Positions 1 through 12,660 of a DNA stretch of 64,000 nt are shown one piece after another. Source of the stretch: Lutjanus erythropterus (Eukaryota > Chordata > Actinopteri > Lutjaniformes > Lutjanidae); assembly GCA_020091685.1 (NCBI GenBank), contig CM034603.1, positions 34,209,696 to 34,273,695 on the forward strand. Reading direction: 5' to 3'. A model generated the notes under the pieces. The model was not told the origin of the DNA. It saw only the letters and a program-made list of their open reading frames with translations, and did no database searches. The translations under genes and the position numbers were made by a program. The stretch's first letter is position 1, and every line of letters starts with the position of its first letter.

Positions 1-249
1 TTCCTCCAACCTATTTGTGTGCGTGTGTGTGTTTGAGAGAGAGATCAAGCAAAGCAATGGAGAGAGAAGGGGAGGGTGTGTGTGTGTGTGTGTGTGTGTG
101 TAGAGGGGGGAGGGGGAAGTCTATGTGTGTGTATGTGTGTGTGTGCTCCAAGGGATTTGACACTGCTATTCAAGCCCTGCGGTTACCATGGTGCCGGCCG
201 CCTTATATGGCCATTGGAGTCAAAGAGCAAAGAGAGTGGGCTGTGTGGG

Positions 250-310
<61 letters not shown>
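1..310. repeat. TG and CA microsatellites
   Basis: A (TG)n run lies at 76-101 with more TG-rich sequence to 145, and an uninterrupted (CA)n run at 252-308. Open frames through here encode only VCVC or HTHT and are not genes. An A14-15 homopolymer follows at about 370-384. Confidence 0.95.
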
Positions 311-1379
311 AAGGATGTGGAGGATCTCTCTCCTCAGGGATGCAGAGAGCATGACCCCGAGGCCTCACAAAAAAAAAAAAAAAACACCCCAACAATACCA
401 GATTACCCTGAAGCCCCGCAACAAATACAAGCAAGCCGCTCTCCGGCCTGCCCTTTGTCTTCTAGAGAGCAAATCAAATGTTGCGTCTGAAAGTTTTTCC
501 TCCACCAAGCGAAGCGGCGGCGAGGTGAACCACTTCTGAACATCTGTCAAAGAGGCGCCTTCCCCGCTTGAATAACACGCTCTGATCTGGTGTGCATGCG
601 GAGCAGCCGGCTAGAGAGCAGCTTATTGCCCTGGAAGTAAAAGGTTACCGTTCTGTGGTCATTGCTCATTTGCTCAAGGCCCTCTGTCTCTCCCAGCGCT
701 TTGTGGTGCACGGGGTGATTTGTGTTCGAGGTTACCCCAAGAGGTCAAACTGACTTTCACACCCCTTGTCGTGCTAAAAAGCCCAGGGTCAAATGCAGAT
801 AAAGGGGAGGAGGAGGAGGAGGCTGCACAATGACCCTGGATAAGAGCTTTAAGAGATAAGTGATGAATCTGCTTGTAAATGTGTGCTCTGTGGGGTTGGG
901 GGTTGCCGTCTCGCAGATGCGGCGAGATGAAGGATTTCACTATATGCAACTTGTTGTCTTATCTACAGAGGCATTCTTCCCCCCTCACCACGGACACTTT
1001 TACGGCATCCCTAAATCTAAACCCAGCTTTACCCCCTGGAGAACAGTGTGTGTGTGACAGAGAAGCATTGTCCTGTCCATTGTGTGGCTAATGGGTCATC
1101 AGAGGGTTGTGTGTGTGTATGTGAGAGAGAGTGGGTGTTAATTTGAATGAAAATCCCTTTAATTAGGCCGCTGTGCCTGCTTATTGTCACTTCTTGTGTT
1201 GGGAAAGATTAGGCTTGTCAAATAAAGGTGGCTTGTAAAGAACTATGTGTTTGTGAGGAGAGATGTCCACAGAGCCGCTAATCAATACTTTTGTAGCTAA
1301 GAAACAGGACAAGTAAATTTGTTTTACAGCCCCGGTTACAGGAAAGTAAGGATGCAGTGTAAAATGTAAATAGAAACAG
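311..1379. other. Intergenic, no gene seen
   Basis: Unique-looking sequence of moderate GC. It includes a GGAGGAGGAGG tract near 806-822 and short TG runs near 1110. No coding or RNA gene was recognised. Confidence 0.6.
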
Positions 1380-2130
1380 AGCAGAATCATTTGTAAATCC
1401 TTTTCAACTTATATCCAGTTGAATACAGTGTAATCAATTTGATTTTTATTCCTATAAAGCCGTTTCTCTTTTAACAAATCTCAGCAAGTGTTCAGAGACT
1501 GAGGACACTAATTTTGAAGTTTTAACCCGTTGCTCAACGGTCCGGCGGGGTCCGGTTCAAAGGGAGACAGGTCTGGACTGCAGGCAGGTCAGTCTGGTAC
1601 ATGAACTCTTTTAATAAGAAGCCACGCTGTTGTAACTCATGTAGATCGTGTCTTGGCATTGTCTTGCTGAAATAAGCAGGGACGTCCCTGGAAAAGATGT
1701 CTGGATGGCAGCATATGTTGCTCCAAATCCTGCATGTACCTGTCAGCATCACAAGGGCCTTAACAGATGTGACAGTTACCCATGATGCCGTGGGTGCTAC
1801 TAACACACCCTGACAGATGCTGTAGTTCTGGTAACAATCTGGATGGTCTTTTTCCTCCTCAGCACAGAAGACACAATGTCCATGATCTCCCAAAACGATC
1901 TAAAATGTGGACTCGTCAGACCACGGCACACTTTCTCACTCGCTGTCAGTCCGTTTCAGATGAGCTCGGGCCCCAGAGACATCGGCAGCTTTTCTGGAAG
2001 TTGTTGATAGTCTTAACTTGCATTTGTAGATGCAGCAATAAACTGTGTTTACTGACAACAGTTTTCCCAAGTGTTCCCGAGCTCATGTATTATTATCTTT
2101 TATACAATGAATGCAGTGCAACCTGAATGC
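1380..2130. mobile_element. Degraded copy of a widespread teleost interspersed repeat (DNA-transposon-like)
   Basis: The sequence resembles a repeat I remember from many fish genomes. It has a start resembling AATCATTTGTAAATCC, a middle about a 'cttggcattgtcttgctg' motif near 1652, and 'gtggactcgtcagaccac' near 1907. Reverse-strand frames are interrupted. The family name is left open because I cannot search a repeat library. Confidence 0.55.
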
Positions 2131-3756
2131 AGCAGGCTGCCATCATAACGTGGTAGTGGCACATTCCTAAACTTTCTGTCTTAACCATCACACTAAAAAA
2201 GATGCATTTTCAGCTTTCTAGTGGATATTAAATGAACATTTTCAACAGAGGACTGACAAAAATGATACTTGCCTTTTCAAAAATAGGAAGAAGAATTTAC
2301 TGATATTTAGATTACGTTGAGATGACATTTGAGCAGACTGAAAAAGAGGAAGGACACAAAGAGATGCTGTACATGCCTATCATTTCCACTCCAGTGTGTG
2401 TGTGTCTGTTTGAGAGATATCACTGGGGGGGGGGGGGGCAGGAGTGACGTGACCTTTGAACCCACAGTCAGGAATGCGGTTGCTCCCACTGAGGAATTCA
2501 GAAAATGCAAGACCGCAAAAGATGTCTGCCAGGCTGCCAACCCAACAGATAGACAGTGTTAGTCACACAGAGACAGCTGACACTGAAGCACTGAACTTTA
2601 ACAGCAACTCACAGTAAAAAAAAAAAGAAATGGTTACCAACCGCAAAACTGAAAGTAATATTTGACATTGTGTGCTGTTTGTGGCGTTGTGTTTCATAAT
2701 AGTTGCAGGACCATGTTTGACCACTAGTAGAAACTGATATGGTGGCGGACCCTGCCATTACTTATACACCATCAAAGTGTCAAATTAATCATTTGTGCAA
2801 AGTTGAATAATTTCTGTATTAAGTATTAGCAGTGTGTTCTCTAAAATAATGAAAAATAAACCCAAATGGACTCAACCAGATGACGTGAAAGGGTTAACTT
2901 TGCACTGTATTGTCACATTGTCACATGTGTGCAGCGAGAAGCCAAAGCTGCTTACGAAAGATAATAAATATGAAGCACTGAAACAAAACAACAACCAGTG
3001 TTTCGTCAAACTGGTATGAAAGAGTGCCGAGGCGACAAGGGCAAGCTGAGTGTGATGGTTTAATTCATCTAAAAGGAATTTATTCAATAATATGAGGGCA
3101 TCTCTAGTTCAAAAAATAGCTAGCAGCAGCTAACGCTCCCACTAACCACAATAATATGTAAATTCAGTCCCCTCATACAACAGCAATAATGATTTAAAGA
3201 CCACATTTAATTATATGGGAGCACTAATGAATATTTTAGGGAAGGGTGGTTTTAATTTATGAAATATTTTGCCCTGATTATCCGTGGGAAGAAAACTAAG
3301 AAGTTAGCTTGTTTTTAACCCTAAAAACTCATTTTAACACAGAACAGAATATATTGTACCCAACCTTAATGCTCACAGAAGTTGCTATCATGTTGTTCTA
3401 CTGTCATGAAGGTTTTAAAGTTCTGCTTGGTTCAAACAATTTCAGAGAGCTGTTGGCTAAAATGTAGGTATTCTGAAGGCTAATCTTTTGTCCACCACCT
3501 TTTATAACAGTGAGAGCCGACTAACATTATCCCTTAATGAAGATATCATTTAATGCAGTACTGTTGTATTAGACTGCATTAGTTTAAATTGATCCCCAAT
3601 TTGTTAAAAAACAAACAAAAAAACAACAACAACTGATATCTCATATTGTAATTAAACCCTAAAAAACAAAACAAAAAGATATTTAACCAGATTTTCTTTG
3701 GGTTTCTATGACCAATCTAAATCTTCACACTGCTTGTTTCTTTCACTGCAGCCATT
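2131..3756. other. Intergenic, no gene seen
   Basis: AT-rich sequence with a G12 homopolymer at 2427-2438. Short open frames lack any recognisable domain. Confidence 0.55.
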
Positions 3757-3954
3757 TTAAAGGAATGGTTTGCCCAAAAATGAAAATTCAGTCATTATCT
3801 ACTCGCCCTCATGCTGATTGAAGGTCTGATTTAGTTTTTTAGTCCACAAAACACTGAACAGGAAAACAGTGTTAAACCAAACTCAACCATTAATCAGCCT
3901 GAGGATGAGGAGATAATGACTGATTTCTTATATTAAGGTGAACTGTCCCTTTAA
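3757..3954. mobile_element. Short MITE-like element, family C
   Basis: Bounded by TTAAAGGAATGGTTTGCC on the left and the inverse-type end GGTGAACTGTCCCTTTAA on the right. Internal sequence (cagtcattatctactcgccc) recurs at 16353 and 52367, so this is one of three family copies. This copy is internally shortened. Confidence 0.7.
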
Positions 3955-5190
3955 GTCACTTCAATTTCCGCCATGTTTGTCCGAATCTCTGTCAGAAGGT
4001 TTGGTTTGTTGACTGTTTACGTCCAGTTTCGTGACCTGGATGATTCAGTTATTTTGAAACTTTCTACCTTTCTGTTAATAGTTTTTCATCAATAGTTTGT
4101 AAGTGGAGCGAGATCAACATTATGATGTATTCAGAGCGAACTTTTCATCGTCCAGACTTTCCATCAGCTGACGGTGTTTTCCTTTATTGGCGTGAAAGAT
4201 CTCTAAGTTTGTCGCCTGATTGGGATCATAGCATGTGAACTACTGCTTGGTCTAAGTTGGCGAATATACAAATAGTCTTTTCTTTTAAATCTGGAGCTTG
4301 TGTGAAGCAGCTGGTTTACTGAGTTCAGTTGTTGTGTGAAATGTTTTTTTTTTTTTTTTGCTTTAGTCAGCTGTTTGACCCCACAATGACTCAGCTGTAC
4401 CTTAATAGAGGCCTTGTTTACTCTAAGATCAGATATCCATACATTGATTTTACATTTCAGGTCACACACGATGCAAACTGAGCTTGTTTACATGTGCTCA
4501 AATGTTTGATTGCTGATCCATTCTTTCATATAACGATCTTTCAAAATTTTTTATTTCTTTAGGATTAGAATTCATATTAGGGATCGACAACTACTTTTTT
4601 TCAGGGCCAACACTGATTTTTAGTAATCAAGTAGACCGCTAACCTATATGTGAGACCAGTATACTGTACCTTCTGCTACTATATACTTCAATCAACTACT
4701 ATGAACAACTATGATGTATTATTACAGATTAAGTGACGCAGGAATATGTAAAGTAGCCTAACTGACAGTCAGGACACTGAGCAAAAACTACAGAGAGGAC
4801 GACAAAGAGACAAAGAGGGGCGGCTGCATCAGACTTTTTTCAATGAGGCCTGGTGTCACACAATGTCAATGACATTTTGACGCAGTCGGCTTTGGTCACA
4901 TGGTACAGCTGGCGACCTGCAATTTATGTTCCCATTCAAATTTCTGTTTGCTCTTTATATCCAAGACTTCACAGTGATCACAAGGAAGAGAGACTTAATA
5001 AGCTGCATTCAATGCATAAAAATGAGCAGTGTGGCCTTTGAACTTTGCAAAACATTAGCATATCTTGAACAAAGTGTCTATGATTCAATGCAATAATGCA
5101 GCACAGAGGCTCCGAGAAACACAAATGATCGATTTCCAAATGTACGGATATACGGATAGGTTTAATACCTGAACTCCCAAACCAGTCAGG
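3955..5190. other. Intergenic, no gene seen
   Basis: AT-rich sequence with a T17 run near 4343. No recognised element. Confidence 0.5.
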
Positions 5191-5285
5191 CAGAACTGAA
5201 GAAGCTTCTTGGATGAGAGGCGAAATGTCTTCAAGAACTCTATCAAGTCCAGTTGCCTACTACAAACCTTGATACGAAGTTTCAC
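5191..5285. mobile_element. Retrotransposon-like fragment
   Basis: The segment GAACTGAAGAAGCTTCTTGG followed by ATGAGAGGCGAAATGTCTTC matches a dispersed teleost repeat I recognise, which normally encodes the end of a retroelement. Only about 95 bp remain. The family is not resolved. Confidence 0.5.
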
Positions 5286-6029
5286 TCGTGTAATTAAACC
5301 TTTTCATGCCATAAAAACATTATGCTTGTGTGTTGGTTAATTGTTCGCAACCCACCTTTTTTTAACTTTGTAATGCAGGTCAGAAATCAGTCAAATTTAG
5401 AGTAATCCTTGGGCTTTAAAATCGTCAGAACTCTTTTAAGTCAAGATTACAGGGTGGGTCGTTAAACCCCACCCTGTGGCATTTCTGTGCAGGCCCAAAC
5501 ATGACTCACTCAGCGATTGATTCAGTTAACATTTCAACCATTTAAGTTAACCTTTAAGGTCTGTTACACCAGACAGAGCAACATCCCATTACAAATACAA
5601 CCATCCACCCCTCCCCGAGTGTCCGAGTGTCTAAAGTTAGGCCGTCCCTCTCCCCGAGGCATCCCCCGGCAACCACTGTAATTCAATCCCGGGGTGTTAG
5701 TGCATGCTCTCAACCGCATCAGCATATGGAAAGTAGGTCTTTACTTAAAGTAATCATGAGGCGTCTTTGCAGCCTTCTCGCGGGGACCGTGTTTTCATCA
5801 CGCTCTGATGGCTGTTAAATGTTTAGACTTGCGGTGACAGCTTCACCCCGAGACCAGAGTGACCTGTGACCTTTGGGGAATGGACAAGCCTGGAAACAAA
5901 AACAGAGGCCTTTTTGTGCGGGTCAAAGGGAAAACATCTGCTGGGCTGAAGACACAGAGCAAAGAGAAGGGTGGGGGGGGGGTTAACTCTCAGGGATTCA
6001 TCATTTGACCGAGGTGGCTGATGGGAGCA
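5286..6029. other. Intergenic, no gene seen
   Basis: Contains a 10-bp perfect stem (ACAGGGTGGG / CCCACCCTGT) at 5448-5476 and a G9 run near 5974. No gene is apparent. Confidence 0.5.
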
Positions 6030-6420
6030 TGCATAAAGCCACTGTACGTCACATCATTAGGAGCCAAATCCTCCTCATTTCACCCATTAATGTCCCAGCT
6101 GCCTCTTGGCTCAGCAGGAAAAATTGATTAAAAAAATGCAGATAAATAGAATATGAGGGAGAATTACTTTGATATGAATGCTGCAGCCGCTCTTATCACA
6201 GCACCGCAGGAGCCACTGGTCACAGCCAGTCTTTCATTTTTAAATTAAATTTGAGCCTGAATAAATGATCTGAGAGGATTGCACATCACAGCGCCTGTTG
6301 AGAAAATTCATCTGAACAATTCTGGCTTTGATATCATCATGCATTGTCATGATAAATGAGTGTCTGAATTTTAAATTCGGCCGGTGGGATGTTGCCCACT
6401 CAGGAGCGCGGATAACAAAA
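6030..6420. promoter_or_regulatory. Possible conserved non-coding element
   Basis: This stretch lacks the transposon signatures that fill the neighbourhood. It is dense in homeodomain-like ATTA/TAAT cores, CAG-type E-box halves and TGAT motifs, the texture of vertebrate developmental enhancers. This is inference from composition only. Confidence 0.25.
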
Positions 6421-7739
6421 GAAAGCGTTTCCACTCTCTTTCTCCACTTAACACAAGCCCTGCACATGATGCAGTTATTTAGCACCATATTGTTTATTTG
6501 TCTGCTCACTCTGGTGGTGGACTCAAGTATTTACCACTTCCCCTCTGTCCCCTCTGTATCTGTCAGTAACAGAGACCCCTTTCTTCTGGCGAGCCATCTC
6601 ATGTAGCACGCGGCTGTGATACGGGTAACCGGATCCTTCAGAGCAAGTTACCAATTAGTCAAACATCTCTGGAGGGAAGCCTCGTGGTGTGAATCGACGT
6701 GTTATTCAGGCATTGTCATTAGGAGAGCTTGTTGTAATGTAAGGGCAGGTAAAACAATATGGCAGGTGGGTGGACAGAGTAGCGCTGGAGTAAAAAGAAA
6801 ACACAGAAATTGGGTTATTTTCCAAATATTTGTTCTCATTAAGGGAATAGTTAGGCAGAGGAAATACACAGTTGCCAGGCAACCAGTGGAGAGGGGGCTA
6901 TTGCTCCCAGCCAGCCAACGCAAAGGCTTGATTAAATTAAATTCTGTTTCACCAAAACTATAAACTTAAAATGTGATCCTGTGTGAACCTTAAACCTACA
7001 CCTGAGGACGTTTAACCTTTAAAATAGCTGCCTTTTTTGAGACGGATTGAGCGAAATAATCAAGTTCCTCAAAGAAAGATAAGGGAGCGATTCAACTCAG
7101 TTCTTTTTTACGATGCGTCACGAAGTTTTCTCGAAGGAGGAAAAATTAGAGCCTCTTTGTTGAGCCATCCAGAGTAGGCTAACTAACTTTTTAGCAAGGA
7201 AGGAAATACAGAGCAGTGGAAGGATAATTCCATCTCCATATTGATTCAACTCTAATCAATTTCAGTTTACATCACTAAATTTGGATCTATTAAACAGAGA
7301 TTAGTTTTTAATTATGCAACAGAGCTTGGATTTACTCACTTTACACCAAGTTTTGTGAAACTGATAAAAACTAATCCTGGATTAAATTAATCTTTCAGTC
7401 ATAGTTTGACAAATAACCCCTGTAAAATGGCCAGTTGTTGTTTTTATACAGATTAAAGGTACAAAAGACTTGTCCAAGCTGTTCATAAATGCACCAGAAG
7501 GTTAGTTTATTGTTGAATCTCATTCACAGCACGTTTTGGGGTTGGTAAAGCATCCTAAGCACAGCAAAATAAAGAAAAATACAGGCGGAGGGCAGAGTCT
7601 CTGCAGATACAGCCAACACCACACACTTCTAGTGGATCTAGTGATGATTGAAATGTTGCACATTATGCATTTAATACACATGATATAACATGTTAATTAG
7701 TGAGAGCCAAGAGTTGGATGAAAAGAGCAAAACTACTGT
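6421..7739. other. Intergenic, no gene seen
   Basis: Unique to AT-rich sequence. The largest frame (6616-6963) has no recognisable product and no splice or start support. Confidence 0.5.
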
Positions 7740-8290
7740 CATATGACTGTCATCTGTTATATGAAATTAATATGAAGCCACAGCCAGGAGGTGGTTAATT
7801 TAGCATAGCATAAAAAATATGGACAAAGTAGCTAACTTGGCTCTGTCCACAGGTAACGAAAAAGACAACAGGAAGTTGCTGCACCAAGAAATAGTTTGGT
7901 ACATTCATGGTAAATCTATGATGTGTTTTTACACTAAAGTCTTTGTACAGTTTAAACAAAAACGTCACGCGTTAAAGCTGGGGAAAATGATTCTGGAGTC
8001 ACTTAGATCCTCCTAGCCCTCCTGGTCGTTCCAAAGTCGAGGCTTAAATCTAAAGGTGGCCACGCTTTTTCCATCAGGGCCCCCCGACTTTGGAACAAGA
8101 GATAAGGCTTGCAGAATAATAACTGCTTGTGTCTTAGTTTTACTTCAATTTTGTCTTAATTTTGTCTTGCTCCTGTTTGGCCTTCTGTTGTTATTTTGCT
8201 TCCAGGGTATCCTGCTCTTCTACTCTTTTGCTTCACATGCTCGAGTCTTTATGCTAAGTTAAGCTAAGCTAAGCTAACTGCTCATGATAA
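7740..8290. mobile_element. Relic of a common teleost MITE, family A
   Basis: The left part has 'atgaagccacagccaggagg' followed by 'ggttaatttagcatagcata'. The right part ends in a GCTAAGCTAAGCTAACT motif. These are arms of a MITE that appears again at 14355 and 44077. The centre is replaced by other sequence. Confidence 0.5.
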
Positions 8291-9649
8291 AAGGAAGGTA
8301 TAGTTTAGGTTACAGTTTACTTTGCTGGTTAACTACTTACATCTAGTATAAAAAAAGGTTATGACTGGTAATAACATGTGGACATTTAAACTGTGTTCCA
8401 ATCAGCTGCTATGAATGCACATTTCAACCAGAAGGTTAGTTTACATTTTTCATACTTGGAGAATAACTGTTCATAAATTGTTAATTCAAGAGCATAGATT
8501 GTATGTGAGTCCCAGATCATCAAATATTGAAGACTAATAATCAGATCACTAACAGTAAAAGTCATGAATAAATAAAATACTGTACAGATTTTTTATCCTG
8601 CATGATGTCTGCTGTAAAACGGTTTGTCTTGTCCCCCATCTACTGCCATGTTTTCACTGCTTTACTCAGTGATAATTTACATCTGAAATCTTGTGCTTCA
8701 TTCATTCATTCATTTAACACATTTATTGATAAATGGAGCAGGAAGTGATCTCCAGCTGCAGTTACACTGAGTCCCCACTAAGTGGCAATGTTCCATGACA
8801 ATTAATACTCTGGGTGTGTTGAATACTACATTGAGACTGTTGTCTCACTGTGTCATCAGCCTAAATACAACTGTCATTACCATCATTATGATCATTACTT
8901 AAAATAGGCCAGTCTTATTTCACATAACAAAATTCTGATTTGTGAGCAGTTAAACATGAGTTTTACAGCATCCAGTTGTATGTCTTCCTTCAATACAGGC
9001 TCGTGTGCATATGCACATGTAACATTTTTAAAATGGTATAATCAGTCTTCAGTTTGTTTTATTTCTTTCACATTCATGTAAATGTACAAAAACACATGAA
9101 GGAAGTATCAAAGTACAGGTGAGGATATGGTTAATTTGTATGAGATTATATGCAAACCACACCCAAAAGACAGGCAAAAGTTAAAACACAAACAATAGTT
9201 TATAGTTTAGTTTCCATATAGTTTAAATTCATTCAAGCCCCTATTCGTTTATTGAATTATCTATTAATTTGATATAACTTACAAACAGTTTTATTACTGA
9301 GTGAATAGTGTGTGGATGTTGTGCTGAAAAGAGTCAGGCACTTTGCCAACCACCATAAATGTTGAAGGTGTTATGCAAACACTTGGACACCTCATGAGCT
9401 TTTTCAGTTTTGTTCTATTGTCTGAGATCTAAACAATATCTTTCCATTATTCTAAATATATAAGAAAATGACTTGTATGTTTATGGATTTTTTAAATAAA
9501 AATTCAAATATTTAAAAATAGAGTTGTGTGTAAGCCCATTATACCGCCAAGGCTCATTGTGTCAGTGAGAAAATTTAATTTCACATCTTATGCTCCTCGT
9601 TCTGCATTTCAAGTCGACACAAGCTGATCTCAGTTGTACCTCGGTGGAT
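8291..9649. other. Intergenic, no gene seen
   Basis: AT-rich sequence with a short ATTC run near 8698-8714. No gene recognised. Confidence 0.5.
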
Positions 9650-10610
9650 TTTGGGTGGGTCCATATTGTCTTCAAATTCAAGAAGTATGAGCATATTGCA
9701 ATGGAGTGTAAAGTTCACTGGAGTGACTTTGCAGTCAGGTCTTCAAGTTTCAAAGAAAATAATAAAGACTTTGCATTACCTCGTTTTGGCCACTTTGACC
9801 CCCACCCACCCCAATGACTAGTTGGTGAGAGACATTTTACAGCTCAGACAACTTTGTTAAAGCAGTTGGTTACATTTTGATCCTTTTAATTTTCAGTTAG
9901 ACTGGATTGCACACAGCTTGCAGCTGTTCTGTATTCCTGTATAAAGCACTACATTATTTGCTAGCTAGCTAAACATTTCAACACTGCTAAAAAAAACCAT
10001 TACATTGCTGGCTAGCTAGCTAAAATTTAACAAATTGTCACATTGTTTTTTAACTAATTTAGCTTAAGTTCACAAAATATCACAATGTTTCCTAGTTAAC
10101 TTAGCTAAAAAGTTCACAGAATGTCATATTGTTTGCTACCTAACTTAGCAAAAAGGTTGAGAAAATGTTATATTGTTTGCTAGCTAACTAAAAAGGTAAG
10201 GTGCTAGCTAGCTAAAAAGTTAGTTTGCCTTGTTAGCATACTCGTGATGGCTCAGCTGAGAAACTCTAATTTTTAGAAAAAACAAATGACAAAAACAGTG
10301 GAGTAATGTGGCCAAAAAATAGACGATTAAAAATCTGACAACAGCCAGTAAATAATAACAGACAGATTCTGTTGTGTTATATTTTAACAGATCAACTGTA
10401 GTGAAAGAAAGTGGAGATGCACCACAGGTTAAAACTCACTCGGGTTGGTTTAATTTTGGTGCAACAGAAATAAATTTAATCTACATTTAGAGTGAAAACT
10501 AAACTGAGGTTTAAAGAGAGGTTTGAATTTTAAGGAGATTTAAAAGTTTGGTGCAACATAAGTTAAAGTTAAACCATGATTTAATCAGGTTTAAAAATGA
10601 ATCTTTGTTG
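9650..10610. repeat. Dispersed element with GCTAGC-rich tandem core, copy 1
   Basis: A left flank (gcatattgcaatggagtgt) is followed by a core of degenerate units of about 45 bp built on TTTGCTAGCTAACTTAGC. After it come 'gatggctcagctgagaaac' and a right part with TTTGGTGCAACATAA. Parts match 11820-12660 and 45171-45725. Confidence 0.7.
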
Positions 10611-11819
10611 ATTAAAACCAGCCTGAGAGGAATTCTTACTGAACACTGATGTTCTACCTGCATGACGACAGAGGTCTGAAGCGTAATGTCAACGTCAGGG
10701 ACATCTAGTTCATCAACAATGGGCACCAAACCAGGCCAAGTCGATTTCAACAGACTCCCCTGAGCTGACAGGAAGCCGTCCCTGTAAACACTTCAGTGGG
10801 CTTTGTGTCTAACAGAACATCTCATATTCTAAACACTGCCAACACAATAGAGCTCTGTTCCCTCACTGGCTGACCCAGTGTAATCTGTGACACCCGGACG
10901 CCCCTCCAAAAAAACTGTACGTTCTGTTTTAGAACCGAGCTGCCTGAGCTACGCGGCCACAGTAGCTGGGTGTTGTGTGGGAGTGGTGCATCTTTGGCTC
11001 GTTCATCCATGAGGTGCTGCCAAATTAGACTGTTTTACACCCACCAGTGCAGCTTTCTCTAACAGTTTCTGGAAGCAGAGATAAACAGCATTTGAGTGGT
11101 TTTGAACACTTTTCAATGGAACTTACTTTAATTTCTAACAAAAACAGCTTCTGCTATTATCAGGCCTCTTAGAATAATATCTAATCATGCAAGTACATTT
11201 TTTTTGTCATGAAGTTGATAAGATCTCACTGCTGCCATGTTCTGAAGATGCTAAAGAAGATGCATCAAGCAAAGAAAACAACTAAGGAGATTGATGAAAC
11301 TACTAAAATTGGGTTAAGAACTGTCCAACACATTATTAAAACATGCCATGGTGAATGTGTGCTGCAATCAAAAATAAGGTGGTCCAATGAAATATTAGTG
11401 TGTGACTTTCATCCAACTCTAATCCTGAACTTGTCTTTTAAAATAATTTTATTAACTTTTCATATATTAATAAAGGTATTTAGGGACACGATGTAACCCC
11501 TCAGGGTTTCTGGCTCAGTTCATCTATCGGTAATTGTTAAGTGGTCTTTCATAAGACGTCCTTTGAGAAGACGTCTGTGTTGCAACTTGTGGACTCCACA
11601 GAAGTAAAAATGAATCATGATGAGATCATTTTAAACTCAAGTTCAGACTTTTTGGGGTGATAACATGTATTTCATTATGTTTTTTGTTGTATTTTCATTG
11701 TGTATTGTTTTGTGTTGTCCTTTTTGTGCTGCAGCTGTACAGACCTAACAGGTTGTTGAAAGTGAGGTCTGTGATCATCAAGAGTAACTGACAATATCAC
11801 TGGTAAGACACGTTTTTTT
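10611..11819. other. Intergenic spacer between two copies of the GCTAGC element
   Basis: At 11209-11340 the reading 'MLKKMHQAKKTTKEIDETT' resembles the N-terminal helix-turn-helix of a Tc1/mariner-type transposase, with 'IGLRTVQHIIK' after it. It is short and not backed by a catalytic domain. Otherwise nothing was recognised. Confidence 0.4.
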
Positions 11820-12660
11820 TTGTTGTTGGTTTAAAGAAACATGAACATATTGCAACAGAGTGTGAAGTTCACTTGAGTGACTTTGCAGTCAGGTCTTTAA
11901 GAAAAGGTCTCAAAGAAAACAATAAACACATTGCAGTACCTCCTTTATGGCCTCCTCACTCACCCCCAACACATTTCAATCATAAATACTTGAGAAACAT
12001 TTTACAGCTCAGATGACTTTGTTAAAGCAGTTAATTTAATGTTAGTCATTTTAATTTTCAACTAGACTGGTGTGCTCCTAGACCAAGTAAATGTATAAAG
12101 GCTGCTCTGTATCCTTAACAAAATGCTGGCTAACCAGCTATAAACATAACAGAGTATGTTTTCTAGCTAGCTAAGGTAGAAAGTTAACAAAAAGTCACAT
12201 TGTTTGCTAGCTAACTCAGTAAAACATTAACAAAATGTTACATTGTTTGCTATCTAGCTAAAAAGTTAAACTGTTGCATTGTTTCTAGCTTAACAAAATA
12301 TCGGCTTGCCAGCTACGAACATAACATGTTTTCTGGCTTGCTAAAAAGTTAACAAAATGTCACATTGTTTGCTAGCTAACTTAGCTAAAAGGTTTACAGA
12401 ATGTCATATTGTTTGCTAGCTAACTTGGGTAAAAGGTTTAAAAAAATGTTACATGTTTGCCAGATAATTGAACTACAAGGTTAACAAAAAGATACATTGT
12501 TTGCTAATTAGCTAAAACATTGGCTAGCTTACAACATACCTACCACATTGTCGCAATATCAATAAATATCTAGATAAAAAAGATCACGATATTTGATCAT
12601 TTATGACACCCAGCTGAATCGGTTTTTGTTTTTGTTTTTTGTAAATCAGATATTAATGAA
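11820..12660. repeat. Dispersed element with GCTAGC-rich tandem core, copy 2
   Basis: Same left flank as copy 1 (gaacatattgcaacagagtg, then gactttgcagtcaggtctt), then about eight degenerate 44-45-bp units at 12150-12520. The right end lacks the TTGGTGCAAC section seen in copies 1 and 3. Confidence 0.7.

Noticed and set aside
1534..1893. 119-codon reverse-strand frame with several Cys
   Set aside because: It lies wholly inside a familiar dispersed repeat, shows no known domain, and is not linked to splice sites.
12140..12530. Regularly spaced repeats that at first look like a CRISPR array
   Set aside because: Units are degenerate and contiguous, there are no unique spacers, and the genome is that of a vertebrate. 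It is a minisatellite-like core of a transposon.
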